Source of the DNA: an uncultured Granulicella sp.
GTDB taxonomy: Bacteria; Acidobacteriota; Terriglobia; Terriglobales; Acidobacteriaceae
Reading direction: 5' to 3'
Assembly (NCBI GenBank): GCA_937873145.1
Contig: CALMVK010000147.1
Coordinates: 1 to 41,715 of the forward strand
DNA: 41,715 nt
Part shown: positions 35,901 to 41,715 of the stretch, in pieces
How positions within the stretch are numbered: the stretch's first letter is position 1
Layout: each line of letters opens with the position of its first letter
Translations under genes and position numbers: made by a program
The notes under the pieces: model-generated
Database searches by the model: none
Told to the model about the DNA's origin: nothing
What the model saw: the letters and a program-made list of their open reading frames with translations, nothing else

Positions 35901-35936
35901 GCGGCCGCACCGTTCCTGCTTGGCAAGCATAGAAAG

Positions 35937-36566
35937 CTAGCTCTGCACTCCTAGCTTGCGTCGCCGGCGAACCATACCTGCCGCCCATACCAATCCTGTA
36001 CCCAAGGTCACGAAGGTAGAGGGTTCAGGAGTAACCACTGGATCGTAGTTGGTATCGGAGTAGGCATCCACCTCGATGTTAATGGGGTCGTTCAAGGCCG
36101 CGGTGGAGCTGTCGTTCAAAACGAGCACCAGATTCTGGCCTACAGGCAGAATGACGTCAAAAAAGTGGGCGTCGGTCAGACCGAAGTAGTTGCCGCTCGC
36201 TCCTTCATCGCCCAGCCAGTTTGTGCCTTGCGCGTTGACGTTGAAGGAGCCGGCATAGGCGGTCAGAAAGTCGGAGGCGCCGCCCTGGGTGTCTAGCACT
36301 GAGACCTCTACATACGGCGCGCCGGTAAAGAGCGAAGCAGCGAAGGTATAGGTCGTATAGGCAAAGGTGACGGTTGGATTGTTTTTACCTTCGTAAGTCT
36401 CGGCTCCGGTCCAGGTCTGCTGCACTCCGCTGCGGAAGGGCCGGCCCAGCTCGGTGGAGCTTGACGAGGTTAGAACACCGTTGAAGTTTGTGATGGTCTC
36501 GGCACTGGCCAGGGCAGGCAACGCGGAGAAGAGAAGAGCGGCGGGAACAAGAGCGCGTAAGGTCAA
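35937..36566 (-). CDS. PEP-CTERM sorting domain protein
   Basis: The 209-residue protein has a signal peptide ending ALASAE, a beta-rich middle domain with no named family (segments ETYEGKNNPTVTFAYTTYTF, VEVSVLDTQGGASDFL) and a C-terminal PEP-CTERM tail: TPEPSTFVTLGTGLVWAAG plus RRRRK. The tail is read by exosortase, usually with export of extracellular polysaccharide-linked proteins. No exosortase gene is in the window. The predicted start is TTG 36566, supported by GGAG six bases upstream. It converges on the bicupin gene with only 36 bases between the ends. Confidence 0.87.
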   Translation of the reverse strand: MTLRALVPAALLFSALPALASAETITNFNGVLTSSSSTELGRPFRSGVQQTWTGAETYEGKNNPTVTFAYTTYTFAASLFTGAPYVEVSVLDTQGGASDFLTAYAGSFNVNAQGTNWLGDEGASGNYFGLTDAHFFDVILPVGQNLVLVLNDSSTAALNDPINIEVDAYSDTNYDPVVTPEPSTFVTLGTGLVWAAGMVRRRRKLGVQS

Positions 36567-36668
36567 CTGAGTCTCCAGGAGTTTGAGATCGATGGATCGA
36601 GAAGTGGTTGGAGAGTGCGTGTAAGACGAGAGCTGGAGCGTGCCGCGGCCGCAAGCTCCAGCTTCGTC

Positions 36669-36773
36669 CTAGGGAGACTCTGATTAAGTTCTGTGGCGGC
36701 AGTGAAAACGCAGATTCCCTGCGGGAATGACAACAAAGAAACTTTGAGACGGACTAAATCAGAGTATCCCTAG
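36669..36773. repeat. 105-bp inverted-repeat element (MITE- or REP-like)
   Basis: The ends CTAGGGAGACTCTGATT (36669-36685) and AATCAGAGTATCCCTAG (36757-36773) are inverted copies with one mismatch in 17 bases; weaker pairing continues inward. Between them lies a smaller hairpin, ATTCCC-TGC-GGGAAT (36714-36728). The right arm contains the TAG stop codon of the protease gene. There is no coding content. It could be a miniature element, a REP cluster or a long terminator stem. Confidence 0.65.
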
Positions 36774-38683
36774 TGTGAAAGCAGGGACTGGGCGAGCGCC
36801 ACGGCCGGCGGAGCCAACAGCAGGCCGTAGCCTGAGTCGCGATCGACTCCGGGAGCCATGTTGTCCACCGTGGTGCTGGTCAGGATCGTCCGGATCTGGG
36901 TATTGGTAAGCGCTGGATTGGCGGATTTGATGAGCGCGGCGATACCGGCAGCATGTGGTCCCGCGGCAGACGTACCGAAGAACGGTAGAAAGCCGGGAGT
37001 TGCCGTGCTGACGCCGTCGGCGCCGGTAGCATCGGGTTTCTGCAGCGTCGTTCCACCGTTGGTGGTGAACAGGTAATTGCCGGGAGTGATGGCGCTGCCA
37101 TCCGGGTTGTAGAAGATCTTGCGTGGGCCGTCGGAGCTGAAGGTCTCGACCGGGTCTGCCGCGCCTCCGGTAAAGATTCTGGCTCCCGTGTGGGCTGCGT
37201 TCCAGTACGTGGCGGCCATCGAGAAGGTGTTGGCACCCGCGTTGTGTCCGAAGGTGGCGCCGCTGGTGCCGAAGGCGAGGGTGGCGCGCTCAGTGTCGAC
37301 GTGCAGAGCGCGCGGCACTCCGTTGTAGAGTGCGACGAGCACCCGATCTCCCGCCGCCGGGCAGTAGCCGGTGGGCGTGGTCGTGCCGCAGGTGGAGCTT
37401 GGCTGGACGAACTCAAACGGATCCTGGGTTCCGGTTTGGGAGTTGGCGCCAAAGCCCTTTACGACCGTGCCGGTCGAGTCCAGGATGAACAGATCGTAGT
37501 CGTTGCTGGAGGCGGCGTTCGCGTCGGACCAGTGCAGATACACGCCGGAGGTGGGAGAAGAGGTAAGCGTGTCGTAGCTTTGCGGGCTGGCCGCGGTCGA
37601 AAAGTTGTTCAACAGGACCGGCGTGCCCTCAAGCGCGGTGACCAGTGGGTTGGTGCCCGCGGGCGTAAAGTCGCCTTCCCAGGTGCCGGACGTGCCGGAG
37701 TCCAGGTTGCCGGAGTTCGCTGCGGATGAAAAGTAGAGCGCGCCGTTGGCAGTTACAGCGTTGACGGCCTGGGCAATCAGGCCATCCTCAAAGACGGACT
37801 CATCGAAGTAGCTAATATCGTCGACGATGATGTCGCAGCCATAGGTGAAGCGCAGCGCTTCGATGTTGGCGGCGAAGGAGGCTTCGCTGGTAAAGGCCGT
37901 GGCGAAGTAGAGCTGCGCGCCGGGAGCCATGTCGTGCACGATCTCCATCATGGCGGCGCCCTCGTCTTCGCCGTTGCCGGCCTGGCCGGGCAGCACGACA
38001 GTGTTGGCGGGAAGGTCGCCCGAGGCAATCAGCGCAGCGACGCGCGCGGCCGAGGCGCTATCCGAGAGCACGCCCACCTTGACGCCGCTCCCGTTGATTC
38101 CCGCGGGAACGACCTTGTTGGCGCCCTCGGCAACGTAGCCCTGGGAGGTGATGGAGCCCACGTTGGTGCGGCGCGGCGCAGGCTCGCGCAGGCTGGTCAC
38201 ATCCGGCAGCGCGGCCAGGCGAGCAAGGTCGGCGGGCCGTACGCGCGCACGAAGATGAGTTCGCCGGTAGTTGGCCGGCGGCGGCTGGCCGGCGACGGCG
38301 TCGAAGCTGGCAACGTCACTCTGGAGCAGCGCGGCCGAGGCGAAACCGAGCACGTCCACCGCGAGAAGGCCCTGCGCATCCCTGGCCGGCGCAGTGTAGA
38401 AGCGAGCCATCGCGCCCAGGGGCCGCCCGGACGCAGCCCGTGAGGCGAGCACCAAAGTGGAGGACATCTTCTGCTCGGCGGGCGTAAACGTAGCCTTGAA
38501 GGCGTAAATTGCCTGCATCTCGCGGAGCGCGGATGGGGCAATCTGGTTCTGGGCTTGAGTTTGGGCTTGATTCTGGGCTTGGGCCAGCAGCGAACCCGCA
38601 GCCGCCAAAAGCAGACCGCAGCCAAGCAGCATGGAGCGAGACGCCGATCGGCGCGGATTGACTCGGGGGAAGGCAAGACGCAT
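36770..38683 (-). CDS. Exported subtilisin-like (S8) peptidase with altered catalytic site
   Basis: This 637-residue exported protein has a signal peptide ending GSLLAQAQ, a short QNQAQTQ-type repeat, a pro-region, and an S8 catalytic fold. The triad Asp is in VGVLSDSAS, the oxyanion Asn in SSAANSGN and the Ser in FFGTSAAGPHAAG. Where subtilisins have HGTHVAG, this protein has EDEGAAMMEIVHDMAPGA, so the His position appears to be Glu. That could make it a Ser-Glu-Asp enzyme as in sedolisins, or inactive. An inserted beta domain of about 200 residues lies between Asn and Ser. ATG 38683 has GAGAGG upstream; the ORF track start at 38785 is too long. The stop codon lies in the inverted-repeat element. 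Confidence 0.85.
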   Translation of the reverse strand: MRLAFPRVNPRRSASRSMLLGCGLLLAAAGSLLAQAQNQAQTQAQNQIAPSALREMQAIYAFKATFTPAEQKMSSTLVLASRAASGRPLGAMARFYTAPARDAQGLLAVDVLGFASAALLQSDVASFDAVAGQPPPANYRRTHLRARVRPADLARLAALPDVTSLREPAPRRTNVGSITSQGYVAEGANKVVPAGINGSGVKVGVLSDSASAARVAALIASGDLPANTVVLPGQAGNGEDEGAAMMEIVHDMAPGAQLYFATAFTSEASFAANIEALRFTYGCDIIVDDISYFDESVFEDGLIAQAVNAVTANGALYFSSAANSGNLDSGTSGTWEGDFTPAGTNPLVTALEGTPVLLNNFSTAASPQSYDTLTSSPTSGVYLHWSDANAASSNDYDLFILDSTGTVVKGFGANSQTGTQDPFEFVQPSSTCGTTTPTGYCPAAGDRVLVALYNGVPRALHVDTERATLAFGTSGATFGHNAGANTFSMAATYWNAAHTGARIFTGGAADPVETFSSDGPRKIFYNPDGSAITPGNYLFTTNGGTTLQKPDATGADGVSTATPGFLPFFGTSAAGPHAAGIAALIKSANPALTNTQIRTILTSTTVDNMAPGVDRDSGYGLLLAPPAVALAQSLLSH

Positions 38684-38913
38684 GGCGAAAACCTCTCTGG
38701 ACGGATCAACAAAGGCATACAGCTCCGCTAGGAGCCGCAAGGCACAGCTCTCAAGCAAGAGCGCAGCCCGGAGGACATCTGGCAAGCAAAATCAAGAGCA
38801 GAAGCGTGGTATGCCGCGAGTGTAGACCAGAGCCGCGAAAATGCAAACGAAAAAGTTACTGCCGTACTTTATCCAATGCTGCCGATAGTTACCTGGTCCC
38901 GGTAGTGGCTTTT

Positions 38914-39855
38914 TTAGAAGGAAAGGCTTAGTTCCTCATGGGTAACTCCGGCCCTCAGTTCGGCCTCGGTCGCCAATCCCCAGGCCATGCGCGGCGTATT
39001 GTGCGCCAGACCGACCGATCCATCCGGCCCAAGCACGATGATGCCGCCATGGCCTCCCAGCCGGCGATGCAGGTAGGCGATGGCGTCGGTGGCGGCCTGC
39101 TGCGGGCTGGCTCCGGCTTCGACGCGATCCACCGCCCATTTGCCCAGCACCAGCTTCATAATGGGCTCGCCCCAGCCGGTCAGCGAGACGGCGGCGGACT
39201 GGTTGTCGGCGTAGCAGCCGCAGCCGATCAACGACGAATCGCCGACGCGGCCGGGAGCCTTGTTGAGGGTGCCTCCGGTGCTGGTCCCCGCGGCCAAATT
39301 CCCTTCGCTGTCGAGAGCGACCGCGCCGACGGTGTCATGCGAGCCGAGCGTCCCCGAGAAGGTCGTGTCTCCAAGCCCCTTCAGCTCAGCCTCCTGCGCG
39401 GCGTACAGGCGGCGTTGCTCGCGCGGCAGCACCAGGTCCATGTTGTCGCAGGGCCGCATGCCGTGCTGGAGCGCGAAACGCTCCGCGCCGAGGCCGACGA
39501 AGTAGACGTGCGGGCTGTGTTCAAGCACCAGGCGCGCGGCCTGGATGGGATGGCGCAGATGCTCGACCGCGGCCACGCCTCCCGCGCGCAGGTCGGCGCC
39601 GCTCATCAGCAGCGCATCGAGCTGTACGCGGCCGTCGCGCGTCAGGAAGGAGCCTCGGCCGGCGTCGAAGGCCTCGTCGTCCTCCATCACGGTGATCGCG
39701 GCCTCCACCGCATCGAGCGCCGAGCCGTTGCGCGCGAGCACCGCGTAGCCCGCTTCGAGCGCGTTCCGGATGCCTTGCCGATGGGAGGAAACGTCGCTGT
39801 CCGGCATGGCCCAGGCGCCGCCGTGAATTAGAAGAATGGGCTTGTGTTCAGGCAT
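38914..39855 (-). CDS. iaaA: Isoaspartyl peptidase / type III L-asparaginase (Ntn hydrolase)
   Basis: IaaA splits isoaspartyl dipeptides and, less well, asparagine. It is made as a precursor that cuts itself into two chains. The 313-residue protein begins PILLIHGGAWA, as family members do. The autocleavage site and nucleophile Thr are in GSHDTVGAVALD, and the substrate-binding GTSTGG and GCGCYADN segments follow. GHGGIIVLG near the C-terminus is typical. The ORF track extends to 40071 through the 20-bp tandem repeats, which gives a spurious N-terminus with repeating frames. ATG 39855, with AAGGA just upstream, is the real start. No signal peptide is seen, so it is cytoplasmic. Confidence 0.93.
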   Translation of the reverse strand: MPEHKPILLIHGGAWAMPDSDVSSHRQGIRNALEAGYAVLARNGSALDAVEAAITVMEDDEAFDAGRGSFLTRDGRVQLDALLMSGADLRAGGVAAVEHLRHPIQAARLVLEHSPHVYFVGLGAERFALQHGMRPCDNMDLVLPREQRRLYAAQEAELKGLGDTTFSGTLGSHDTVGAVALDSEGNLAAGTSTGGTLNKAPGRVGDSSLIGCGCYADNQSAAVSLTGWGEPIMKLVLGKWAVDRVEAGASPQQAATDAIAYLHRRLGGHGGIIVLGPDGSVGLAHNTPRMAWGLATEAELRAGVTHEELSLSF

Positions 39856-39863
39856 GGTTCCTT

Positions 39864-39983
39864 GATTGTATGGAGCCTGCGCGGATTGTATGAAGCCTGC
39901 GCCGATTGTATGAAGCCTGCGCCGATTGTATGGAGCCTGCGCCGATTGTAGGGAACCTGCGCCGATTGTAGGGAGCCTGCGCG
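39864..39983. repeat. Six tandem 20-bp repeats in the iaaA / DedA intergenic region
   Basis: The unit GATTGTATGGAGCCTGCGCC is repeated six times with exact 20-base spacing (starts at 39864, 39884, 39904, 39924, 39944, 39964). There are only one to three changes per copy. Each copy carries TACAAT on the minus strand, close to a -10 hexamer. Because 20 is not a multiple of three, the array cannot be a coding repeat, although the ORF track reads through it. It lies in the leader or promoter of iaaA and upstream of the divergent DedA gene. Confidence 0.9.
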
Positions 39984-39990
39984 GAAGAAG

Positions 39991-39996
39991 TGTCAA
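39991..39996 (-). promoter_or_regulatory. Possible -35 box of iaaA
   Basis: A perfect TTGACA lies on the minus strand just outside the tandem repeats. The nearest TACAAT, in the last repeat (39970-39965), is 20 bases away, longer than the usual 17. The pairing is therefore uncertain. Confidence 0.3.
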
Positions 39997-40046
39997 ACTG
40001 AAACGTGCGGCATCCAAGTGGGAGCACCGAAAGGGAAGAGCAAGGG

Positions 40047-41027
40047 ATGGGACTCCTCGACATCGTCGCACAGCATGGATACCTGGCGGTGTGCCTGGTC
40101 ATGTTCGTGGCCTCGGCCGGGCTTCCGGTGCCGAGCTCCATCATCTTGCTGCTGGCCGGCTCCCAGGCGCATCATGCGCTGCTGCTTCCGTGGCTGCTGC
40201 TGCTGGCCTGGGTCTCGGCGGTCACGGGCGATAGCCTGCTGTACGTCGGCGGCCGCTATACGGGATGGTGGCTGCTGGCGGGCATGTGCCGGCTCTCGAT
40301 GAACCCGGAGGGCTGCATCTTCTCCTCTTCGGCGTATTTCTACCGGCGCGGCTCAAAGACGCTGCTGTTTTCAAAGTGGATTCCCGGCCTGAGCAGCATG
40401 GCGGCGCCACTGGCGGGAAGCCTGAACATGCGCTTCTTCCGGTTCCTGGGGCTCGATGTGCTGGGCGTGGCCATGTATGTGAGCGTCTGGCTGCTGGTGG
40501 GCTACGTGTTCAGTACGTTTCTCAATCAAATTCTGGGCTGGGTGCACAGTCTGGGCCATGCATTTCTCATGCTTGGGCTCTTGGTGGTAGCCGGCTATGC
40601 CATCTCGGTGATTGTCTTTGCGATCCGCGCGCGCAAGTACAACCGCATCCAGAAGATCTCCGCCGACGACCTGCGGCAGCGCATAGAAACAAGCACGCTC
40701 GATAGCCTGGTCATCATCGCCGATGTGCGCAGCCACAACTACTACGATCCAGGCATGCAGCGGATCAAGAACTCCATCCGCGTGGAGCCTACGCGGCTCA
40801 AAGAAGAGCTTGAAGCTCTGCGTGAGTTCATGGCTCCGGAGTGCGAGATCTATCTCTACTGCTCCTGCATCCGCGACACGACCAGCAAGCGCGTCGCGCA
40901 TATGCTCGAGCAGCAAAACTGCAAGACCAAGGTGATCGACGGTGGATTGAAGGCGTGGGTACGGGCCGGCGGCGAGCTTGAAAGTGTTCCCGCCTCCGAT
41001 ATCCAGCGCCTGCCCCGCTTCGAATAA
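40047..41027 (+). CDS. DedA family membrane protein fused to a rhodanese domain
   Basis: DedA proteins are inner-membrane, flippase-like transporters of undecaprenyl phosphate or phospholipids. The first 200 residues show the family fold: VPVPSSIILLLAG re-entrant loop, TGDSLLYVGGRYTG, and FSKWIPGLSSMAAPLAG, followed by several helices. From about residue 215 a rhodanese-like domain follows (IIADVRSHNYYDPG, then YLYCSCIRDTTSKRVAHML with a Cys at the active-site loop, and VIDGGLKAWVRAGG). Such fusions are known in some bacteria, but the joint role is not. The ORF track begins at GTG 40005; the purine run AAGGGAAGAG before ATG 40047 makes the latter likelier (326 residues). Confidence 0.9.
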   Translation: MGLLDIVAQHGYLAVCLVMFVASAGLPVPSSIILLLAGSQAHHALLLPWLLLLAWVSAVTGDSLLYVGGRYTGWWLLAGMCRLSMNPEGCIFSSSAYFYRRGSKTLLFSKWIPGLSSMAAPLAGSLNMRFFRFLGLDVLGVAMYVSVWLLVGYVFSTFLNQILGWVHSLGHAFLMLGLLVVAGYAISVIVFAIRARKYNRIQKISADDLRQRIETSTLDSLVIIADVRSHNYYDPGMQRIKNSIRVEPTRLKEELEALREFMAPECEIYLYCSCIRDTTSKRVAHMLEQQNCKTKVIDGGLKAWVRAGGELESVPASDIQRLPRFE

Positions 41028-41230
41028 GAATTGTTTGCGCTGCTTCACTCTGTGCTTGCCTGAAACGTAGAACGTTGACGCTGCCAACACATTTGGCATC
41101 CCGCTGCCGCAAAATCCAGCTCCTTCCATCGCAAGGCTTGCGTGCCCGTCATCTTACGTCCGAGTGCAACGCCCAGCCGATCCATGTTGATCGAAGGGAG
41201 TAGAGGCGTCCGCACGACTAAGGAATAGCG

Positions 41231-41715
41231 ATGATTCAGAATATTCAAGAGTTGATGGTGACCGGCATGACGTATCTATTGAACTTCGAAGAGCAGGTAG
41301 CCCAGGCAGCGCCCAAGATGGCGCAGGCCACCAAGAACCCGGAGCTGAAAGAGCTCTTCAGCAAGACGCAAACCAAGAGCAAGGAGTATGGACAGCGGAT
41401 TGAACAGGTGTTTGGGAAGCTTGGGCGTCCCGTGCAGAAGAACGAAAACACCATTGCGAAGGCGATGATTCAAGAAGTGGAAGAGATGATCAAGAACACC
41501 GAGGCAGGTCCGGTGCGGGATGCAGCGCTGATCGTCGCGGCCAACCAGCAGCAGGCGTATCGTGTGTCGTCGTACGGCTCCTTATCGTCGTATGCCAAGC
41601 TGATTGGCAAAGAGGATGCAGTGAAGGCATTAGAGGAGAGCGTGAAGGACAGCAAGGAAGGCGACCAGAAGTTCACCTCGCTTGCCGAGAAGAGCGTGAA
41701 TCAGCAGGCCAAGGC
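41231..41715 (+). CDS. DUF892 (YciE/YciF-like) ferritin-like protein, partial
   Basis: The frame is open to the right edge and is absent from the ORF track because its stop lies outside. The 161 residues visible fit DUF892, a helical ferritin-like family: LNFEEQVAQAAPKMAQATKN, then RIEQVFGKLGRP, then VRDAALIVAANQQQAYRVSSYG. Glu and Gln residues at typical metal positions of helices are visible. Members are often induced by stress and may bind iron or manganese; the physiological role is unclear. AAGGA lies six to seven bases before ATG 41231. The preceding 41028-41230 stretch holds no gene I can support. Confidence 0.85.
   Translation, partial: MIQNIQELMVTGMTYLLNFEEQVAQAAPKMAQATKNPELKELFSKTQTKSKEYGQRIEQVFGKLGRPVQKNENTIAKAMIQEVEEMIKNTEAGPVRDAALIVAANQQQAYRVSSYGSLSSYAKLIGKEDAVKALEESVKDSKEGDQKFTSLAEKSVNQQAK

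Noticed and set aside
35917-35929. TGCTTG-G-CAAGCA palindrome between the bicupin and PEP-CTERM genes as a terminator
   Set aside because: The usable stem is short after allowing a loop and there is no T-tract on either side.
39856-40071. N-terminal extension of the iaaA ORF with repeats like QSAQAPYN
   Set aside because: It is translation of the 20-bp tandem repeats in shifting frames; the family start is at ATG 39855.

Overview
The window looks like a piece of chromosome from a GC-rich soil acidobacterium (Acidobacteriota, probably Terriglobia/Acidobacteriaceae). I infer this from gene content, not from a database search. The pointers are a C-terminal remnant of the soil-associated TIGR03435 family, a secreted S53 sedolisin, a PEP-CTERM protein, an alternative complex III plus caa3 oxidase operon, a DUF3536/GH57 protein and REP-like hairpins. 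I see no rRNA, tRNA, CRISPR array, transposase or phage gene.

Layout. At 1-6.2 kb lie a palindrome-rich upstream region, an exported protein that looks like a permuted papain-fold enzyme, purD, a secreted sedolisin and, convergent across a strong bidirectional terminator, an exported alpha/beta hydrolase. At 6.2-8.5 kb lie a TIGR03435 remnant, an orphan Flp-type pilin gene and a class II CPD photolyase. At 8.7-22.6 kb one 14-kb minus-strand operon, actABCDEF - unknown membrane protein - sco - ctaCDEF, encodes alternative complex III (quinol:cytochrome c oxidoreductase) and an A2-type caa3 cytochrome oxidase. The genes abut or overlap by a few bases throughout. Together they form a complete quinol-to-oxygen electron path, plausibly a physical supercomplex.

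At 23-24.5 kb are an AlkA-like DNA glycosylase and a small toxin-antitoxin module (AbrB-type antitoxin, Doc/Fic toxin). Its promoter carries four TTATAA palindromes in two helically phased pairs and appears to yield a leaderless mRNA. At 24.6-34.6 kb are single metabolic and envelope genes: a GH57/DUF3536 protein, a Tat-exported short-chain dehydrogenase, a Rieske oxygenase divergent from a GT39 glycosyltransferase, a cNMP-binding/DUF1003 membrane protein, a very small ORF, an endonuclease III relative without the catalytic lysine, and an aldo/keto reductase. At 34.6-41.7 kb are a Tat-exported bicupin resembling oxalate decarboxylase, a PEP-CTERM protein, a subtilisin-like protease whose catalytic His appears replaced by Glu, an isoaspartyl peptidase, a DedA-rhodanese fusion and the start of a DUF892 ferritin-like gene. 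Non-coding structures here include a 105-bp inverted-repeat element that supplies the protease stop codon, and six exact-length 20-bp tandem repeats between iaaA and the DedA gene.

The clearest biology is the respiratory operon. The least explained elements are the uncharacterised protein inside that operon, the toxin-antitoxin operator array, the tandem repeat promoter region and the 105-bp element. I found no convincing wholly new multi-gene system.
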